Shown in pieces: positions 21,924 to 31,479 of a stretch of DNA of 44,565 nt. The DNA lies in assembly GCA_026393095.1 (NCBI GenBank), contig JAPLAV010000070.1, positions 8,857-53,421 of the forward strand, read 5' to 3'. The DNA is from Actinomycetota bacterium. Its GTDB lineage: Bacteria > Actinomycetota > Actinomycetes > S36-B12 > UBA5976. Under the pieces are notes generated by a model. That model did not search any database. It saw nothing but the letters and a program-made list of their open reading frames with translations, and was not told the DNA's origin. Each line of letters begins with the position of its first letter. Position 1 is the stretch's first letter. Position numbers and translations under genes: made by a program.

Positions 21924-22709
21924 ATGACTAACGATCAAAGAAAACCAGTCATGGCTGGTAACTGGAAGATGAACATTAATCATCTTGAATCAATTGCCTA
22001 CATGAACAAAATGGCATTTTCTCTAATTGATGCAGATTATGCTCGAACAGAAGTTGTAATATTCCCTCCCTTCACAGATATTCGTTCTGTACAAACAGTG
22101 GTTGATGCAGATCATTTAAGTATTACCTATGGCGCTCAAGATATAAGTGCACATGACTCAGGTGCTTACACCGGTGAAATCAGTGGTTCTATGTTGAAGA
22201 AATTACACACCAAATATGCCTTAATTGGTCACAGTGAACGTCGTGCTTATCACAATGAAACCGATGAAAGTGTAAATGCCAAAGTAAAAGCAGCAATTAA
22301 ACACGATTTAATTCCGATGATTGCAGTTGGTGAAACACTAGATATTAGACAAAGTGGTAACGCTGTAGAGCACACATTAAATCAAGTGCAAGGTGCACTC
22401 AAAGATGTTCGTTCAAATTATGTTTCAGAATTAGTAATTGCCTATGAACCAGTTTGGGCAATTGGTACTGGTGAAGTTGCCACACCACAAGATGCTCAAG
22501 ATATGTCTATTGCGATAAGAGCAAAAGTTGCCAAGCTTTATTCTCAAGATGTGGCAGATAAAGTTCGCATTCTTTATGGTGGTTCAGTAAAAGCTGGAAA
22601 TATCAAAGCAATAATGGAACAACCTGATGTTGACGGTGCCCTAATTGGTGGAGCAGCTTTAGATCCAGATGAATTCCTGCGCATCATTAGATGGCCAGAT
22701 CAACCATAA
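21924..22709 (+). CDS. tpiA: Triosephosphate isomerase
   Basis: 'KPVMAGNWKMNINHLES', 'IGHSERR', 'AYEPVWAIGTG', 'ILYGGSVKAGN'. Confidence 0.96.
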   Translation: MTNDQRKPVMAGNWKMNINHLESIAYMNKMAFSLIDADYARTEVVIFPPFTDIRSVQTVVDADHLSITYGAQDISAHDSGAYTGEISGSMLKKLHTKYALIGHSERRAYHNETDESVNAKVKAAIKHDLIPMIAVGETLDIRQSGNAVEHTLNQVQGALKDVRSNYVSELVIAYEPVWAIGTGEVATPQDAQDMSIAIRAKVAKLYSQDVADKVRILYGGSVKAGNIKAIMEQPDVDGALIGGAALDPDEFLRIIRWPDQP

Positions 22710-22723
22710 AACGTGTGACTCAC

Positions 22724-22739
22724 TAGGTCCCGGGACCTA
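22724..22739. repeat. 16-bp perfect palindrome between tpiA and secG
   Basis: taggtcccgggaccta, followed by attttg and flanked by gtgac (22715-22719) / gtcac (22745-22749). Confidence 0.75.
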
Positions 22740-22804
22740 ATTTTGTCACTACCCAGCCGTATCCTTAAAGAGTCAAGTTTTAGAAAGGTAAAAGAAGAAA
22801 CAAA

Positions 22805-23044
22805 ATGACAATCATCTCTTGGACACTTGGAGTCATTTTAGTAATCTCAAATCTTTTACTTATGCTTTTAGTTTTGCTTCATAGAGGTCGTGGTGGTGGA
22901 CTTTCAGATTTATTTGGTGGAGGTTTTAGCTCTTCTCTTGGTGGTTCATCTTTAGCAGAAAGAAATTTAGATAGATTCACAATCGCAATTGGTTTAATTT
23001 GGGCCGCAAGTGTCATTGGTCTTGGTTTAGTACTAAGCGTTTAA
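22805..23044 (+). CDS. secG: Preprotein translocase subunit SecG
   Basis: 79 aa; 'LMLLVLLHRGRGGGLSDLFGGG' and two TM segments. Confidence 0.93.
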   Translation: MTIISWTLGVILVISNLLLMLLVLLHRGRGGGLSDLFGGGFSSSLGGSSLAERNLDRFTIAIGLIWAASVIGLGLVLSV

Positions 23045-23063
23045 TAAAACAAAGGAGTAATAA

Positions 23064-23399
23064 ATGGCTGGTGGAAGTGCAATCAGAGGAAGTCGCGTTG
23101 GTGCGGGCCCAATGGGCGAAGCAGAGCGCGGAGATGCAGCACCACGAGTTCGTTTATCTTTTTATTGCGCACATGGTCATGAAAGCAGACCAGCATTTGC
23201 AGTAGATGCACCAATTCCTGATACTTGGGATTGTCCAAGATGTGGTTGGCCAGCAGGTCAAGATCAAGATAATCCACCAAAACCAGTTGTCAACGTTCCC
23301 TACAAAACTCATTTAGCTTATGTAAAAGAAAGACGTGATGATAAAGATGGCGATGCGATATTAGCTGAAGCTATCGATAAATTGCGGGGAGACCGTTAA
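23064..23399 (+). CDS. rbpA: RNA polymerase-binding protein RbpA
   Basis: 111 aa; 'GGSAIRGSRVGAGPMGEAERG', 'C-x3-H...CPRCGWPAGQD', 'TPYKTHLAYVKERR'-like C-terminus; AAAGGAG SD. Confidence 0.94.
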   Translation: MAGGSAIRGSRVGAGPMGEAERGDAAPRVRLSFYCAHGHESRPAFAVDAPIPDTWDCPRCGWPAGQDQDNPPKPVVNVPYKTHLAYVKERRDDKDGDAILAEAIDKLRGDR

Positions 23400-23403
23400 A
23401 GAG

Positions 23404-25452
23404 TTATTTCTTTAATTCTTTAGCTTTAGCAACAATCTTTTCTAAAGTTATTCCAAATTCTTTATACAACAAATCTGGCTTGCCACTTGCTCCATAGTGA
23501 TCAAGCCCAATAACGCCACCTTCTAGCCCTACAAATTGATACCAACCAAAGGTTGATCCAGCTTCAATTGCAATTTTGGCCTTAACATTTTGTGGCAAAA
23601 CACTTTCTTGATAACTTGCTGGCTGATCTTGGAACCATTCCACACACGGCATTGACACAACTCGAGTATTAATAGATTGGGAATTCAACTCTTTTTGAGC
23701 ACTTAAAGCCAGTTCAATTTCTGATCCAGTAGCAATCAGAATTACGTCAGGATTGGAATTTGGGGCGTCTTGCAAAATATAAGCACCTTTTTGAGCGTTT
23801 ATGGCAGGTGCATTAATTTTTCTATCCAGAGTTGGAATGTTTTGTCTGGTAAGAACTATTCCTGCAGGTTTTCTATCTTCCATGATTTTTAACCAACAAA
23901 CGGCTACTTCATTTGCGTCACAAGGTCTAACAACTGCAAAACCTGGAATTGAACGCAATGACCAAAGCTGTTCTACAGGTTGATGTGTTGGCCCATCTTC
24001 GCCTAAACCAATTGAATCGTGTGTCCAAACATAGGTGACTGGAAGTTGCATTAAAGAGGCAAGTCTTATGGCAGGTTTTTGATAGTCACTAAAAATTAAG
24101 AAAGTTGCACCAAAAGGACGAGTGAATCCATAAAGAGCCATTCCATTCATTATTGAACCCATTGCATGTTCTCTAATACCAAAATGTAAGTATTTGCCGC
24201 CAATAGCAGAATTGGCAATTCCTGAATTTGCCTTTTGCATTGAAAGAGCATTCTTTAAAGCAACGCCGTTACTTTCGGCAAGATCCGCTGATCCACCAAC
24301 TAATTCAACAAGATTTGCCGCTAACTCATTTAGAATTGTGCCGCCACTTTTTCTGCTGGCAACACTGGAACCGGATTCAAATACACTTAATTTCTTATCT
24401 ATATCTTTAGTTAATTCACCCTTTACTAATCTTTGATACTCACTAGCAAGTTCAGGATTAGCACTTGACCAAGCTTGGAATTTGTCATTCCATTGTTTGA
24501 ATAGCTCGATTCCTTTATTTTTAGTTTGACGAGTGTATTTCAAAACTTCGTCTGGTACTTGAAATGATTTATCTTGTTCAAAACCTAAAGCTTTTTTAGT
24601 TAACTTAGTTTCACTTTCTCCAAGAGGTGCACCGTGTGAAGCAGCTGTATTTCTAGCATTCGGAGCTGGCCAAGCAATAATTGTTTTAAGTCGAATAAAA
24701 CTTGGCTTGTCTGACTTCTTTGATGATTCAATAGCCTTGGACAAAGCTGAAATGTCTACTTGACCATCAGTTCCTAATTCAACTGTGTGCACATCCCAGT
24801 CATATGCGCGATAGCGAGCAGCGACATCTTCTGTGAAAGCAATATTTGTGTCACCATCAATGCTGATTCGGTTGTCATCGTAAATAACAATTAAGTTGGA
24901 AAGTCCAAGATGTCCAGCAAAAGATGAGGCTTCTGAAGTTACACCTTCTTGTAAATCTCCATCGCTTGCAACAACATAAATGTAGTTATCAAAAATACTT
25001 TGATTAGCGACTGTTTTTGAATCGAAAAATTGACGCCAATATCTTGAAGCAATCGCCATTCCAACTGCTGAAGACATTCCTTGTCCCAGAGGTCCAGTTG
25101 TCATTTCAACACCTTTTGTGTGTTGAAATTCAGGATGTCCTGGAGTCAAACTATTCATTTTTCTAAAATTCTTTAAATCTTCAACTTCTAATCCGTAGCC
25201 GTTTAGAAATAGTTGGGAATACAAAAGCATGCTGGCATGACCGCAAGAAAGAATAAATCGATCTCTAGCAAACCAATCAGGATTTTCAGGGGAGTGATTC
25301 ATGAACTTGTTAAACAAAAGATGTGCAACAGGAGCAAGAGCCATAGCGGTTCCTGGATGTCCATGACCGGCGGTTTCAACAGCATCTAAGGCAAGACCGC
25401 GCGCTACTTTTACAGATTTGTCGTCAAGTTCGGTCCAGGCGGAGATACTCAT
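23404..25452 (-). CDS. tkt: Transketolase
   Basis: 682 aa; 'GHGHPGTAMALAPVAHLLFNKFM', 'SDGDLQEGVTSEASSFAGHLGLSNLIVIYDDN', 'HDSIGLGEDGPTHQPVEQ'. Confidence 0.96.
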   Translation of the reverse strand: MSISAWTELDDKSVKVARGLALDAVETAGHGHPGTAMALAPVAHLLFNKFMNHSPENPDWFARDRFILSCGHASMLLYSQLFLNGYGLEVEDLKNFRKMNSLTPGHPEFQHTKGVEMTTGPLGQGMSSAVGMAIASRYWRQFFDSKTVANQSIFDNYIYVVASDGDLQEGVTSEASSFAGHLGLSNLIVIYDDNRISIDGDTNIAFTEDVAARYRAYDWDVHTVELGTDGQVDISALSKAIESSKKSDKPSFIRLKTIIAWPAPNARNTAASHGAPLGESETKLTKKALGFEQDKSFQVPDEVLKYTRQTKNKGIELFKQWNDKFQAWSSANPELASEYQRLVKGELTKDIDKKLSVFESGSSVASRKSGGTILNELAANLVELVGGSADLAESNGVALKNALSMQKANSGIANSAIGGKYLHFGIREHAMGSIMNGMALYGFTRPFGATFLIFSDYQKPAIRLASLMQLPVTYVWTHDSIGLGEDGPTHQPVEQLWSLRSIPGFAVVRPCDANEVAVCWLKIMEDRKPAGIVLTRQNIPTLDRKINAPAINAQKGAYILQDAPNSNPDVILIATGSEIELALSAQKELNSQSINTRVVSMPCVEWFQDQPASYQESVLPQNVKAKIAIEAGSTFGWYQFVGLEGGVIGLDHYGASGKPDLLYKEFGITLEKIVAKAKELKK

Positions 25453-25566
25453 ATCGGTTCTAGAGTTCCAATTCTCGAGGCTTTAGTTATCCCTAGCCTA
25501 ATGAGTTGCTGGTCACACAATCCAAGGAACGCGCCATAACCGCTATTCAGGTAGCGTTAGTTAGGT

Positions 25567-26499
25567 ATGAGAAAAATTGACGAGCCAATCTTGAATTTGA
25601 ATCAGGAATCTTCTAGTTTATTTTCCGTTATCAAAAGTTATGTCTCTTTAACAAAACCAAGAATTATCGAATTACTCCTTGTCACAACTGTTCCAACAAT
25701 GTTTTTAGCTTCCAATGGATGGCCAGATTGGTATTTGGTGTTAGCAACTCTTATTGGTGGAGCTTTGGCTGCTGGAGGAGCAAATGCTTTAAACAATGTT
25801 GTTGATCGTGATATCGATGCGTTAATGGATAGAACTGCTCATAGACCTTTAGTTACCGGAAAAGTTTCGGTTCGAGGAGCTGTGGCTCTGGGAATCATAC
25901 TTTCCCTTTCGTCAGTAATTTGGCTTGTGAGTCAAGTAAATACTTTGTCTGCATTGTTTGCTGCTAGTGCAATTGTTTTCTATGTTTGTGTTTATACATT
26001 ACTTTTAAAGCGCAGAACTTCTTCCAATATCGTCTGGGGAGGTGCCGCTGGTTGCTTTCCCGTTTTGATTGGTTGGGCAGCAGTCACTAACTCGATTAGT
26101 TTGGCTCCCATTGTTTTGTTCTTGATTGTGTTTTGGTGGACACCACCGCATTACTGGCCATTATCAATGCAATATCGAAAAGATTATGAAAATGCTGGAA
26201 TTCCAATGCTTCCAGTGGTTGCCGATCGAGAAAAAGTTGCTAGTCAAATAACGATTTATTCCTGGATCATGGTCGCCACCACTTTGGTTTTGCCTTTAGT
26301 AAGTGAACTTTCGATTGTTTATATAGTTGGTGCAATTATTCTAAATGTAATATTTATGCGCGAAGTGTATGCATTGAAAAATCGAGCAAAGAGTGATGCT
26401 CTAGACATCAACCCAATGAAGCTATTTCATTGGTCAATCACATGGCTTGCACTTCTTTTCTTTCTCATCGGACTAGATCCTTTGCTGAATTTCAGCTAA
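25567..26499 (+). CDS. ctaB: Protoheme IX farnesyltransferase (heme O synthase)
   Basis: UbiA family; 'LTKPRIIELLLVTTVPTMFLA', 'NNVVDRDIDALMDRTAHRPL', 'WTPPHYWPLSMQYRKDYENAGIPMLPVV'. Confidence 0.95.
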   Translation: MRKIDEPILNLNQESSSLFSVIKSYVSLTKPRIIELLLVTTVPTMFLASNGWPDWYLVLATLIGGALAAGGANALNNVVDRDIDALMDRTAHRPLVTGKVSVRGAVALGIILSLSSVIWLVSQVNTLSALFAASAIVFYVCVYTLLLKRRTSSNIVWGGAAGCFPVLIGWAAVTNSISLAPIVLFLIVFWWTPPHYWPLSMQYRKDYENAGIPMLPVVADREKVASQITIYSWIMVATTLVLPLVSELSIVYIVGAIILNVIFMREVYALKNRAKSDALDINPMKLFHWSITWLALLFFLIGLDPLLNFS

Positions 26500-27357
26500 A
26501 TGAAAATTGCTTATGTTGTTGGAAATGACAACCCCACTGATCCAGATCCAGATTTAGATATTCCTTTTGCCACAGAGGCTGCCGCTCAACTAGAAATCGA
26601 TTTGGTTTTTGCCAATTGGAACGATAAAAGTATTGCCTGGGAATCCTTTGATGCAGCCGTTATTAGATCTACTTGGGATTATGTTCCAGTCAGAGATGAA
26701 TTCTTACAATTTGCTAAAACAGTAGAAACCAAAACAAAACTTTTTAATTCCTACGATGTAATGCGATGGAACACCGACAAAAAATATCTATCCGTGCTGG
26801 AGGGTAAAGGGGTTCCAATTATTCCTACAAAATTTGCCAGCAGCATCGATGAAGCTTTGCATGCCATAAGTTGGGCTTTTGAAAAAGCAGATGCCATAGC
26901 AATTAAACCAACAGTTGGAGCTGGTGCGCGTTTAGCTGGAAAAGCGACAACAAAAGATGAAGCTATTGAATTTGTAAAAAAAATTCTTGAAGCCAATAGA
27001 GCCGTAATCATCCAACCTTATATTTCAAGTGTTGATGATGAAGGGGAGAAGGCAATTATTGTCATTAATGGTGAAATTAGTCATGTGGCTAAGAAGGTGC
27101 CAGCTCTCACCAAAGGTGGCCATGGAGATGCTGCTGGTCAACTAGTAATAACAAATGAAGTAAGAGGGATTGTAAAAACTATTTCAAACTCGGTAAGTGA
27201 ATGGAACGATCTACTTTTTGCTCGAGTCGATGTTGTGAGAATGGATGAGAAATTAGTACTAATGGAACTAGAACTAACTGAGCCTTGGCTTTTTATGCAA
27301 TTTCGACCGGCAGCAGGAATAGATTTATTTAAAGCGCTTAAGCAACGTATTGCTTGA
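26500..27357 (+). CDS. ATP-grasp domain protein (RimK/glutathione synthetase-like, DcsG-like)
   Basis: 285 aa; 'AAVIRSTWDYVPVRDEFLQF', 'AIKPTVGAGARLAGKATTKDEA', 'VIIQPYISSVDDEGEKAIIVINGEISHVAKKVP', 'ELELTEPWLFM'. Confidence 0.75.
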   Translation: MKIAYVVGNDNPTDPDPDLDIPFATEAAAQLEIDLVFANWNDKSIAWESFDAAVIRSTWDYVPVRDEFLQFAKTVETKTKLFNSYDVMRWNTDKKYLSVLEGKGVPIIPTKFASSIDEALHAISWAFEKADAIAIKPTVGAGARLAGKATTKDEAIEFVKKILEANRAVIIQPYISSVDDEGEKAIIVINGEISHVAKKVPALTKGGHGDAAGQLVITNEVRGIVKTISNSVSEWNDLLFARVDVVRMDEKLVLMELELTEPWLFMQFRPAAGIDLFKALKQRIA

Positions 27358-28212
27358 GAAAAGAGCTAAATTAGTAATTGCTATCCAAGTGATAACTGCT
27401 CCAATAACGTGAAATGAAACCAGTATCCAAGGCAACCCGTTAAACCATTGAACGTACCCAATAAATCCTTGAACTAAACAAATAATAGAGAGTGTTCTTG
27501 TTATTCTGTAAATTTGTTTTGATTCTTTGTTAATTCTCGATATCACAAGAAGTCCAACAATTAATCCAACAAACAGTAGAACTGAGTCTGCATGAAGCCA
27601 GGCAATGACTCTTATATCAAGATTAAATCTTGCAGCTACTTCATCACCGGAATGAGGTCCTGATCCTGTTGTAATGGTGCCAAGAATTATTACTGCTAAA
27701 CCAACTAAGGTCACGACTTTTACATAGCTATCGACAATTTTTGGTAATACATTAGAAGTTCTTTCATTATTGAAATAGTCGTAGATTTTGACTGATATTC
27801 CTACAAGAACTATCGAAAGAAGAAAATGGGCCATAACTGTTCCAGGATTTAGTCCGGTTAGCACGGTTATGCCACCTAATACCGCCTGCAGCAATGTTCC
27901 AATCAAAGGTAAAAATGACCAAACAATAATGTTTCGTTTTTCGTTTAGTAAAGAGAACACAAGTAAAGCAATAGATATTGCGAGAACTAAGAAAGTTAAA
28001 GTTCTATTGCCAAATTCAATGTATTTATGAAAACCTTCAACTTGTCCTGCAACAGGAATCAGAGATCCTGGTGCGCAATCTGGCCAAGTAGGACAACCCA
28101 AACCAGAACCTGTTAATCGAACGATTGCTCCAGTAACGATGATTCCGGACTGAGCTATCAAATTAGCCAAGCTAATTCTTCGACCAAATTTAGATTTAGT
28201 GGTTGTTTTCAT
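27325..28212 (-). CDS. ctaA: Heme A synthase (CtaA/COX15 family)
   Basis: 295 aa; 'VTGAIVRLTGSGLGCPTWPDCAPGSLIPV' and 'HKYIEFGNRTLTFLV'. Confidence 0.93.
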   Translation of the reverse strand: MKTTTKSKFGRRISLANLIAQSGIIVTGAIVRLTGSGLGCPTWPDCAPGSLIPVAGQVEGFHKYIEFGNRTLTFLVLAISIALLVFSLLNEKRNIIVWSFLPLIGTLLQAVLGGITVLTGLNPGTVMAHFLLSIVLVGISVKIYDYFNNERTSNVLPKIVDSYVKVVTLVGLAVIILGTITTGSGPHSGDEVAARFNLDIRVIAWLHADSVLLFVGLIVGLLVISRINKESKQIYRITRTLSIICLVQGFIGYVQWFNGLPWILVSFHVIGAVITWIAITNLALFSSNTLLKRFK

Positions 28213-28278
28213 GATCTTCTCTGAGTCTAGGTGTCTCCCAGAGTTGCATACTGCAGGGAAATAGGCAACACTAGGGTT

Positions 28279-28368
28279 ATGGAATTCAAAACAGTGGGTA
28301 GAGATCGCCTGGCTCGCGAATTGCTCAAATTAGGTCCCATCACGTACGTAAACATCTTGATGACATGA
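28279..28368 (+). pseudogene. sufR: 5' fragment of sufR encoding HTH helix 1 (29-aa [32 protein letters not shown])
   Basis: RDRLARELLKLGPIT matches the start of the SufR/ArsR-type winged helix; the frame ends at TGA 28366-28368, which overlaps the next ORF's ATG at 28365. Confidence 0.6.
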
Positions 28369-28934
28369 GTGAAAAATCCTTAGTTGAATCTCACGAAATT
28401 GCACCGTTTGGTCCCTCCAAACCAAAAGGTAGAGGAAGACCTGCTCGTGTTTTTTCCTTAACTTCACAAGGTAGAGATTTTTTCGAGAATCAATATCAAG
28501 CTTTAGCTCAAGACGCCGTAACTTATTTAGCAACAACCTTTGGTGACAATGCAGTCAAGGCCTTTGCCTTAAGTAGAGCAAACGAAATGCTTGCTAAATA
28601 TTCTGAAACCTTAAACGAAGCAAAAAACGTTGAAGAAAAAGTAGAAGTCTTGTCAAACTTTTTAACTAAAGACGGTTTTGCCGCAACAGCTGATAAAGGA
28701 TCAGGACCAACTCACACGATTCAACTTTGTCAACACAATTGTCCAATTGCACACGTTGCTGAACAACATCCAGAATTTTGCGAAGCCGAATTAGATGCAT
28801 TCAGTGAATTACTGGGTGTGAACGTAACTCGACTTTCCACAATCGCAAATGGTGGAAACATTTGTACCTCATTAGTTAGCACTTTGCCAAAAACAGCAGT
28901 CTCATCCGCAAGCCAACACAAGGAGAAAAAATGA
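28365..28934 (+). CDS. sufR: SufR-type Fe-S-binding transcriptional regulator, N-terminally truncated
   Basis: '[36 protein letters not shown]' (wing) and C-terminal CQHNC-x12-C-x27-C Fe-S ligand pattern; first gene of the suf operon; upstream same-frame sequence cgt aaa cat ctt gat gac (RKHLDD) continues the missing recognition helix. Confidence 0.8.
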   Translation: MSEKSLVESHEIAPFGPSKPKGRGRPARVFSLTSQGRDFFENQYQALAQDAVTYLATTFGDNAVKAFALSRANEMLAKYSETLNEAKNVEEKVEVLSNFLTKDGFAATADKGSGPTHTIQLCQHNCPIAHVAEQHPEFCEAELDAFSELLGVNVTRLSTIANGGNICTSLVSTLPKTAVSSASQHKEKK

Positions 28935-30340
28935 CAATAGCTCGCCCAGAATTAGATGGAATAGGTACATACGAATTCGGTTGGCACGATAAGAATGATG
29001 CTGGCAAGAATGCTAAACGTGGCCTAACAGAAGATGTTGTGCGCGACATCAGTGCCAAGAAAAATGAACCAGCTTGGATGTTAGAGACCAGATTAAAAGC
29101 ACTTGCAATGTTTCAAAAGAAGCCATTGCCAAATTGGGGTGCTTACCTTGGAGATATCGATTTTGATAATATTAAATATTTTGTTCGCTCAACTGAAAAA
29201 CAAGCAACCTCATGGGAAGAATTACCAGACGAAATTAAGAACACCTATGACCGTCTAGGAATTCCAGAAGCTGAAAAGAAAAGATTAATTGCCGGAGTTG
29301 CAGCTCAATACGAAAGTGAAGTTGTTTATCACCAAATCAGAGAAGATCTTGAAAAAGAAGGCGTGCTATTTCTTGATACCGATACTGCCTTAAGAGAACA
29401 TGAAGATGTTTTCAAAGAGTATTTCGGTTCCGTTATTCCTTCAGGTGATAATAAATTCTCAGCGCTTAACACTGCTGTTTGGTCTGGTGGATCATTTATC
29501 TATGTACCAAAAGGTGTAAAAATTGATATTCCGTTGCAAGCATATTTCCGTATCAATACTGAAAACATGGGTCAATTCGAAAGAACTTTGATCATCGTTG
29601 ATGAGGATGCATACGTTCATTATGTTGAAGGATGTACTGCACCCATTTATTCAAGTGATTCCCTACACAGTGCGGTTGTTGAAATTATCGTTAAGAAAAA
29701 TGCTCGTTGTCGATACACAACAATTCAAAACTGGTCTAACAACGTTTATAACTTGGTAACCAAAAGAGCAGTTGCCCAACAAGGCGCAACCATGGAATGG
29801 ATTGATGGCAACATCGGTTCAAAAGTAACCATGAAATATCCAGCTGTTTGGTTAGTCGGAGAACATGCCAAAGGTGAAACCATGTCTGTGGCATTTGCAG
29901 GAGAAGGTCAACATCAAGATGCAGGAGCCAAAATGGTTCACGCTGCACCAAACACTTCTTCAACAATTATTTCTAAATCAGTAGCTCGTGGTGGTGGTAG
30001 AACTTCTTACCGTGGATTAATCCAAGTTAATGAAGGTGCATACAACGCCAAAACTACAGTTAAATGTGACGCATTGCTGATCGATGATATTTCCAGATCA
30101 GATACATATCCATACATTGATTGTCGTGAAGACGATGTATCAATGGGACATGAAGCAACAGTTTCTCGAATTAGTGAAGACCAACTGTTCTATTTGATGC
30201 AAAGAGGTCTTAACGAAGATGAAGCAGCAGCCATGATCGTGCGCGGATTCGTAGAACCAATTGCTCGAGAATTGCCAATGGAATATGCAATTGAATTGAA
30301 TCGATTGATTGAATTGCAAATGGAAGGCGCAGTTGGATGA
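28931..30340 (+). CDS. sufB: Fe-S cluster assembly protein SufB
   Basis: 469 aa; '[27 protein letters not shown]' and '[22 protein letters not shown]'; no intein. Confidence 0.97.
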   Translation: MTIARPELDGIGTYEFGWHDKNDAGKNAKRGLTEDVVRDISAKKNEPAWMLETRLKALAMFQKKPLPNWGAYLGDIDFDNIKYFVRSTEKQATSWEELPDEIKNTYDRLGIPEAEKKRLIAGVAAQYESEVVYHQIREDLEKEGVLFLDTDTALREHEDVFKEYFGSVIPSGDNKFSALNTAVWSGGSFIYVPKGVKIDIPLQAYFRINTENMGQFERTLIIVDEDAYVHYVEGCTAPIYSSDSLHSAVVEIIVKKNARCRYTTIQNWSNNVYNLVTKRAVAQQGATMEWIDGNIGSKVTMKYPAVWLVGEHAKGETMSVAFAGEGQHQDAGAKMVHAAPNTSSTIISKSVARGGGRTSYRGLIQVNEGAYNAKTTVKCDALLIDDISRSDTYPYIDCREDDVSMGHEATVSRISEDQLFYLMQRGLNEDEAAAMIVRGFVEPIARELPMEYAIELNRLIELQMEGAVG

Positions 30341-31479
30341 GTTCTGCCTTACAAGAAAAAGAAATTCTATTTAAGAGTACTGACGCCAGACCAGATCGCA
30401 TTGCATCAAGCAATCCTGATGATTTCTTGGTGCCAAATGGTCGTGAGGAAGAATGGCGTTACACACCGTTAAAACGTGTGGGAAATCTACATAATGACGC
30501 TAAAGCTGAACAAGACATTAATTACGAAATTGTTGCAGCAGGTGGAATTACCCACTCAATCCTTAGTCGCGATGAAGTAAAGACCAAATTCTTAGCAACT
30601 GATCGCATAAGTTCAAGAACTCAATCTTTATGGAATAAAGCTTTAGTAATCGATATTCCACAAGAATTAGAAACAAAAGATTTAACCTGGATAAAAACTG
30701 ATATCAAAAGTGGCGTTCAATACGGTCACATAATCATCAACGCAAAAGCTCACAGCAAAGCCACAATTATCTTGGAGCATGTTGGCGAAGGTATTGCAGG
30801 TGTTAATTGCGAAATTATTGCTGATGTTAACTCAAATATCGATTTCATTACAGTTTACGATTTGGCTCGAAAAGGCGTAATAGTTAGCGAACATCAATTT
30901 GTAATCAATAAGGATGCAAACATTCGGTCTTTAGTGGTACAACTTGGCGGAGACGTTGTGCGCTATGTACCAAGAGCAAAATTTTCTGGAAACCATGGAG
31001 CAGTTGAACTCTTAGGAGTTTTTCTTGCCACCAACGGTCAATTTTTCGAAAATAGAGTTTTCGTTGATCACAACATGAAGGATTGCAAAAGTAACGTTTT
31101 GTATCGAGGTGGCGCGCAAGGAGAAGGAAGCCACACTGTTTGGGTTGGCGATGTATTAATCAGAAAAATTGCCACAGGAACAAATACTTACGAAATGAAC
31201 CGAAATCTATTACTTGATGATGGAGCAAGAGCAGACTCTGTTCCTAATCTTGAAATTGAAACAGGCGAAGTTGAAAAAGCAGGTCATGCCAGCGTTACCG
31301 GTCGACTAGATGATGACCAACTGTTTTATTTAATGTCCAGAGGAATCGATGAGCCAACAGCTAGACAACTTGTGATCGAGGGATTCTTTTCAGGCATTTT
31401 CGGAGAATTTACCCATCCTGAATTAAAGGAAAGATTAAACGAAAGATTAAACGCAGCCATAGAAAGATCACATAAATGA
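30337..31479 (+). CDS. sufD: Fe-S cluster assembly protein SufD
   Basis: 380 aa; SufBD family, '[41 protein letters not shown]'. Confidence 0.95.
   Translation: MSSALQEKEILFKSTDARPDRIASSNPDDFLVPNGREEEWRYTPLKRVGNLHNDAKAEQDINYEIVAAGGITHSILSRDEVKTKFLATDRISSRTQSLWNKALVIDIPQELETKDLTWIKTDIKSGVQYGHIIINAKAHSKATIILEHVGEGIAGVNCEIIADVNSNIDFITVYDLARKGVIVSEHQFVINKDANIRSLVVQLGGDVVRYVPRAKFSGNHGAVELLGVFLATNGQFFENRVFVDHNMKDCKSNVLYRGGAQGEGSHTVWVGDVLIRKIATGTNTYEMNRNLLLDDGARADSVPNLEIETGEVEKAGHASVTGRLDDDQLFYLMSRGIDEPTARQLVIEGFFSGIFGEFTHPELKERLNERLNAAIERSHK
31429..31452. repeat. 12-bp perfect tandem duplication inside sufD
   Basis: gaaagattaaac x2, encoding ERLN-ERLN. Confidence 0.8.

Noticed and set aside
28340-28368. 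Programmed ribosomal frameshift to restore SufR
   Set aside because: No slippery heptamer is apparent, and a frameshift would still not supply the missing ~14 HTH residues, so a deletion or assembly gap explains the data better.
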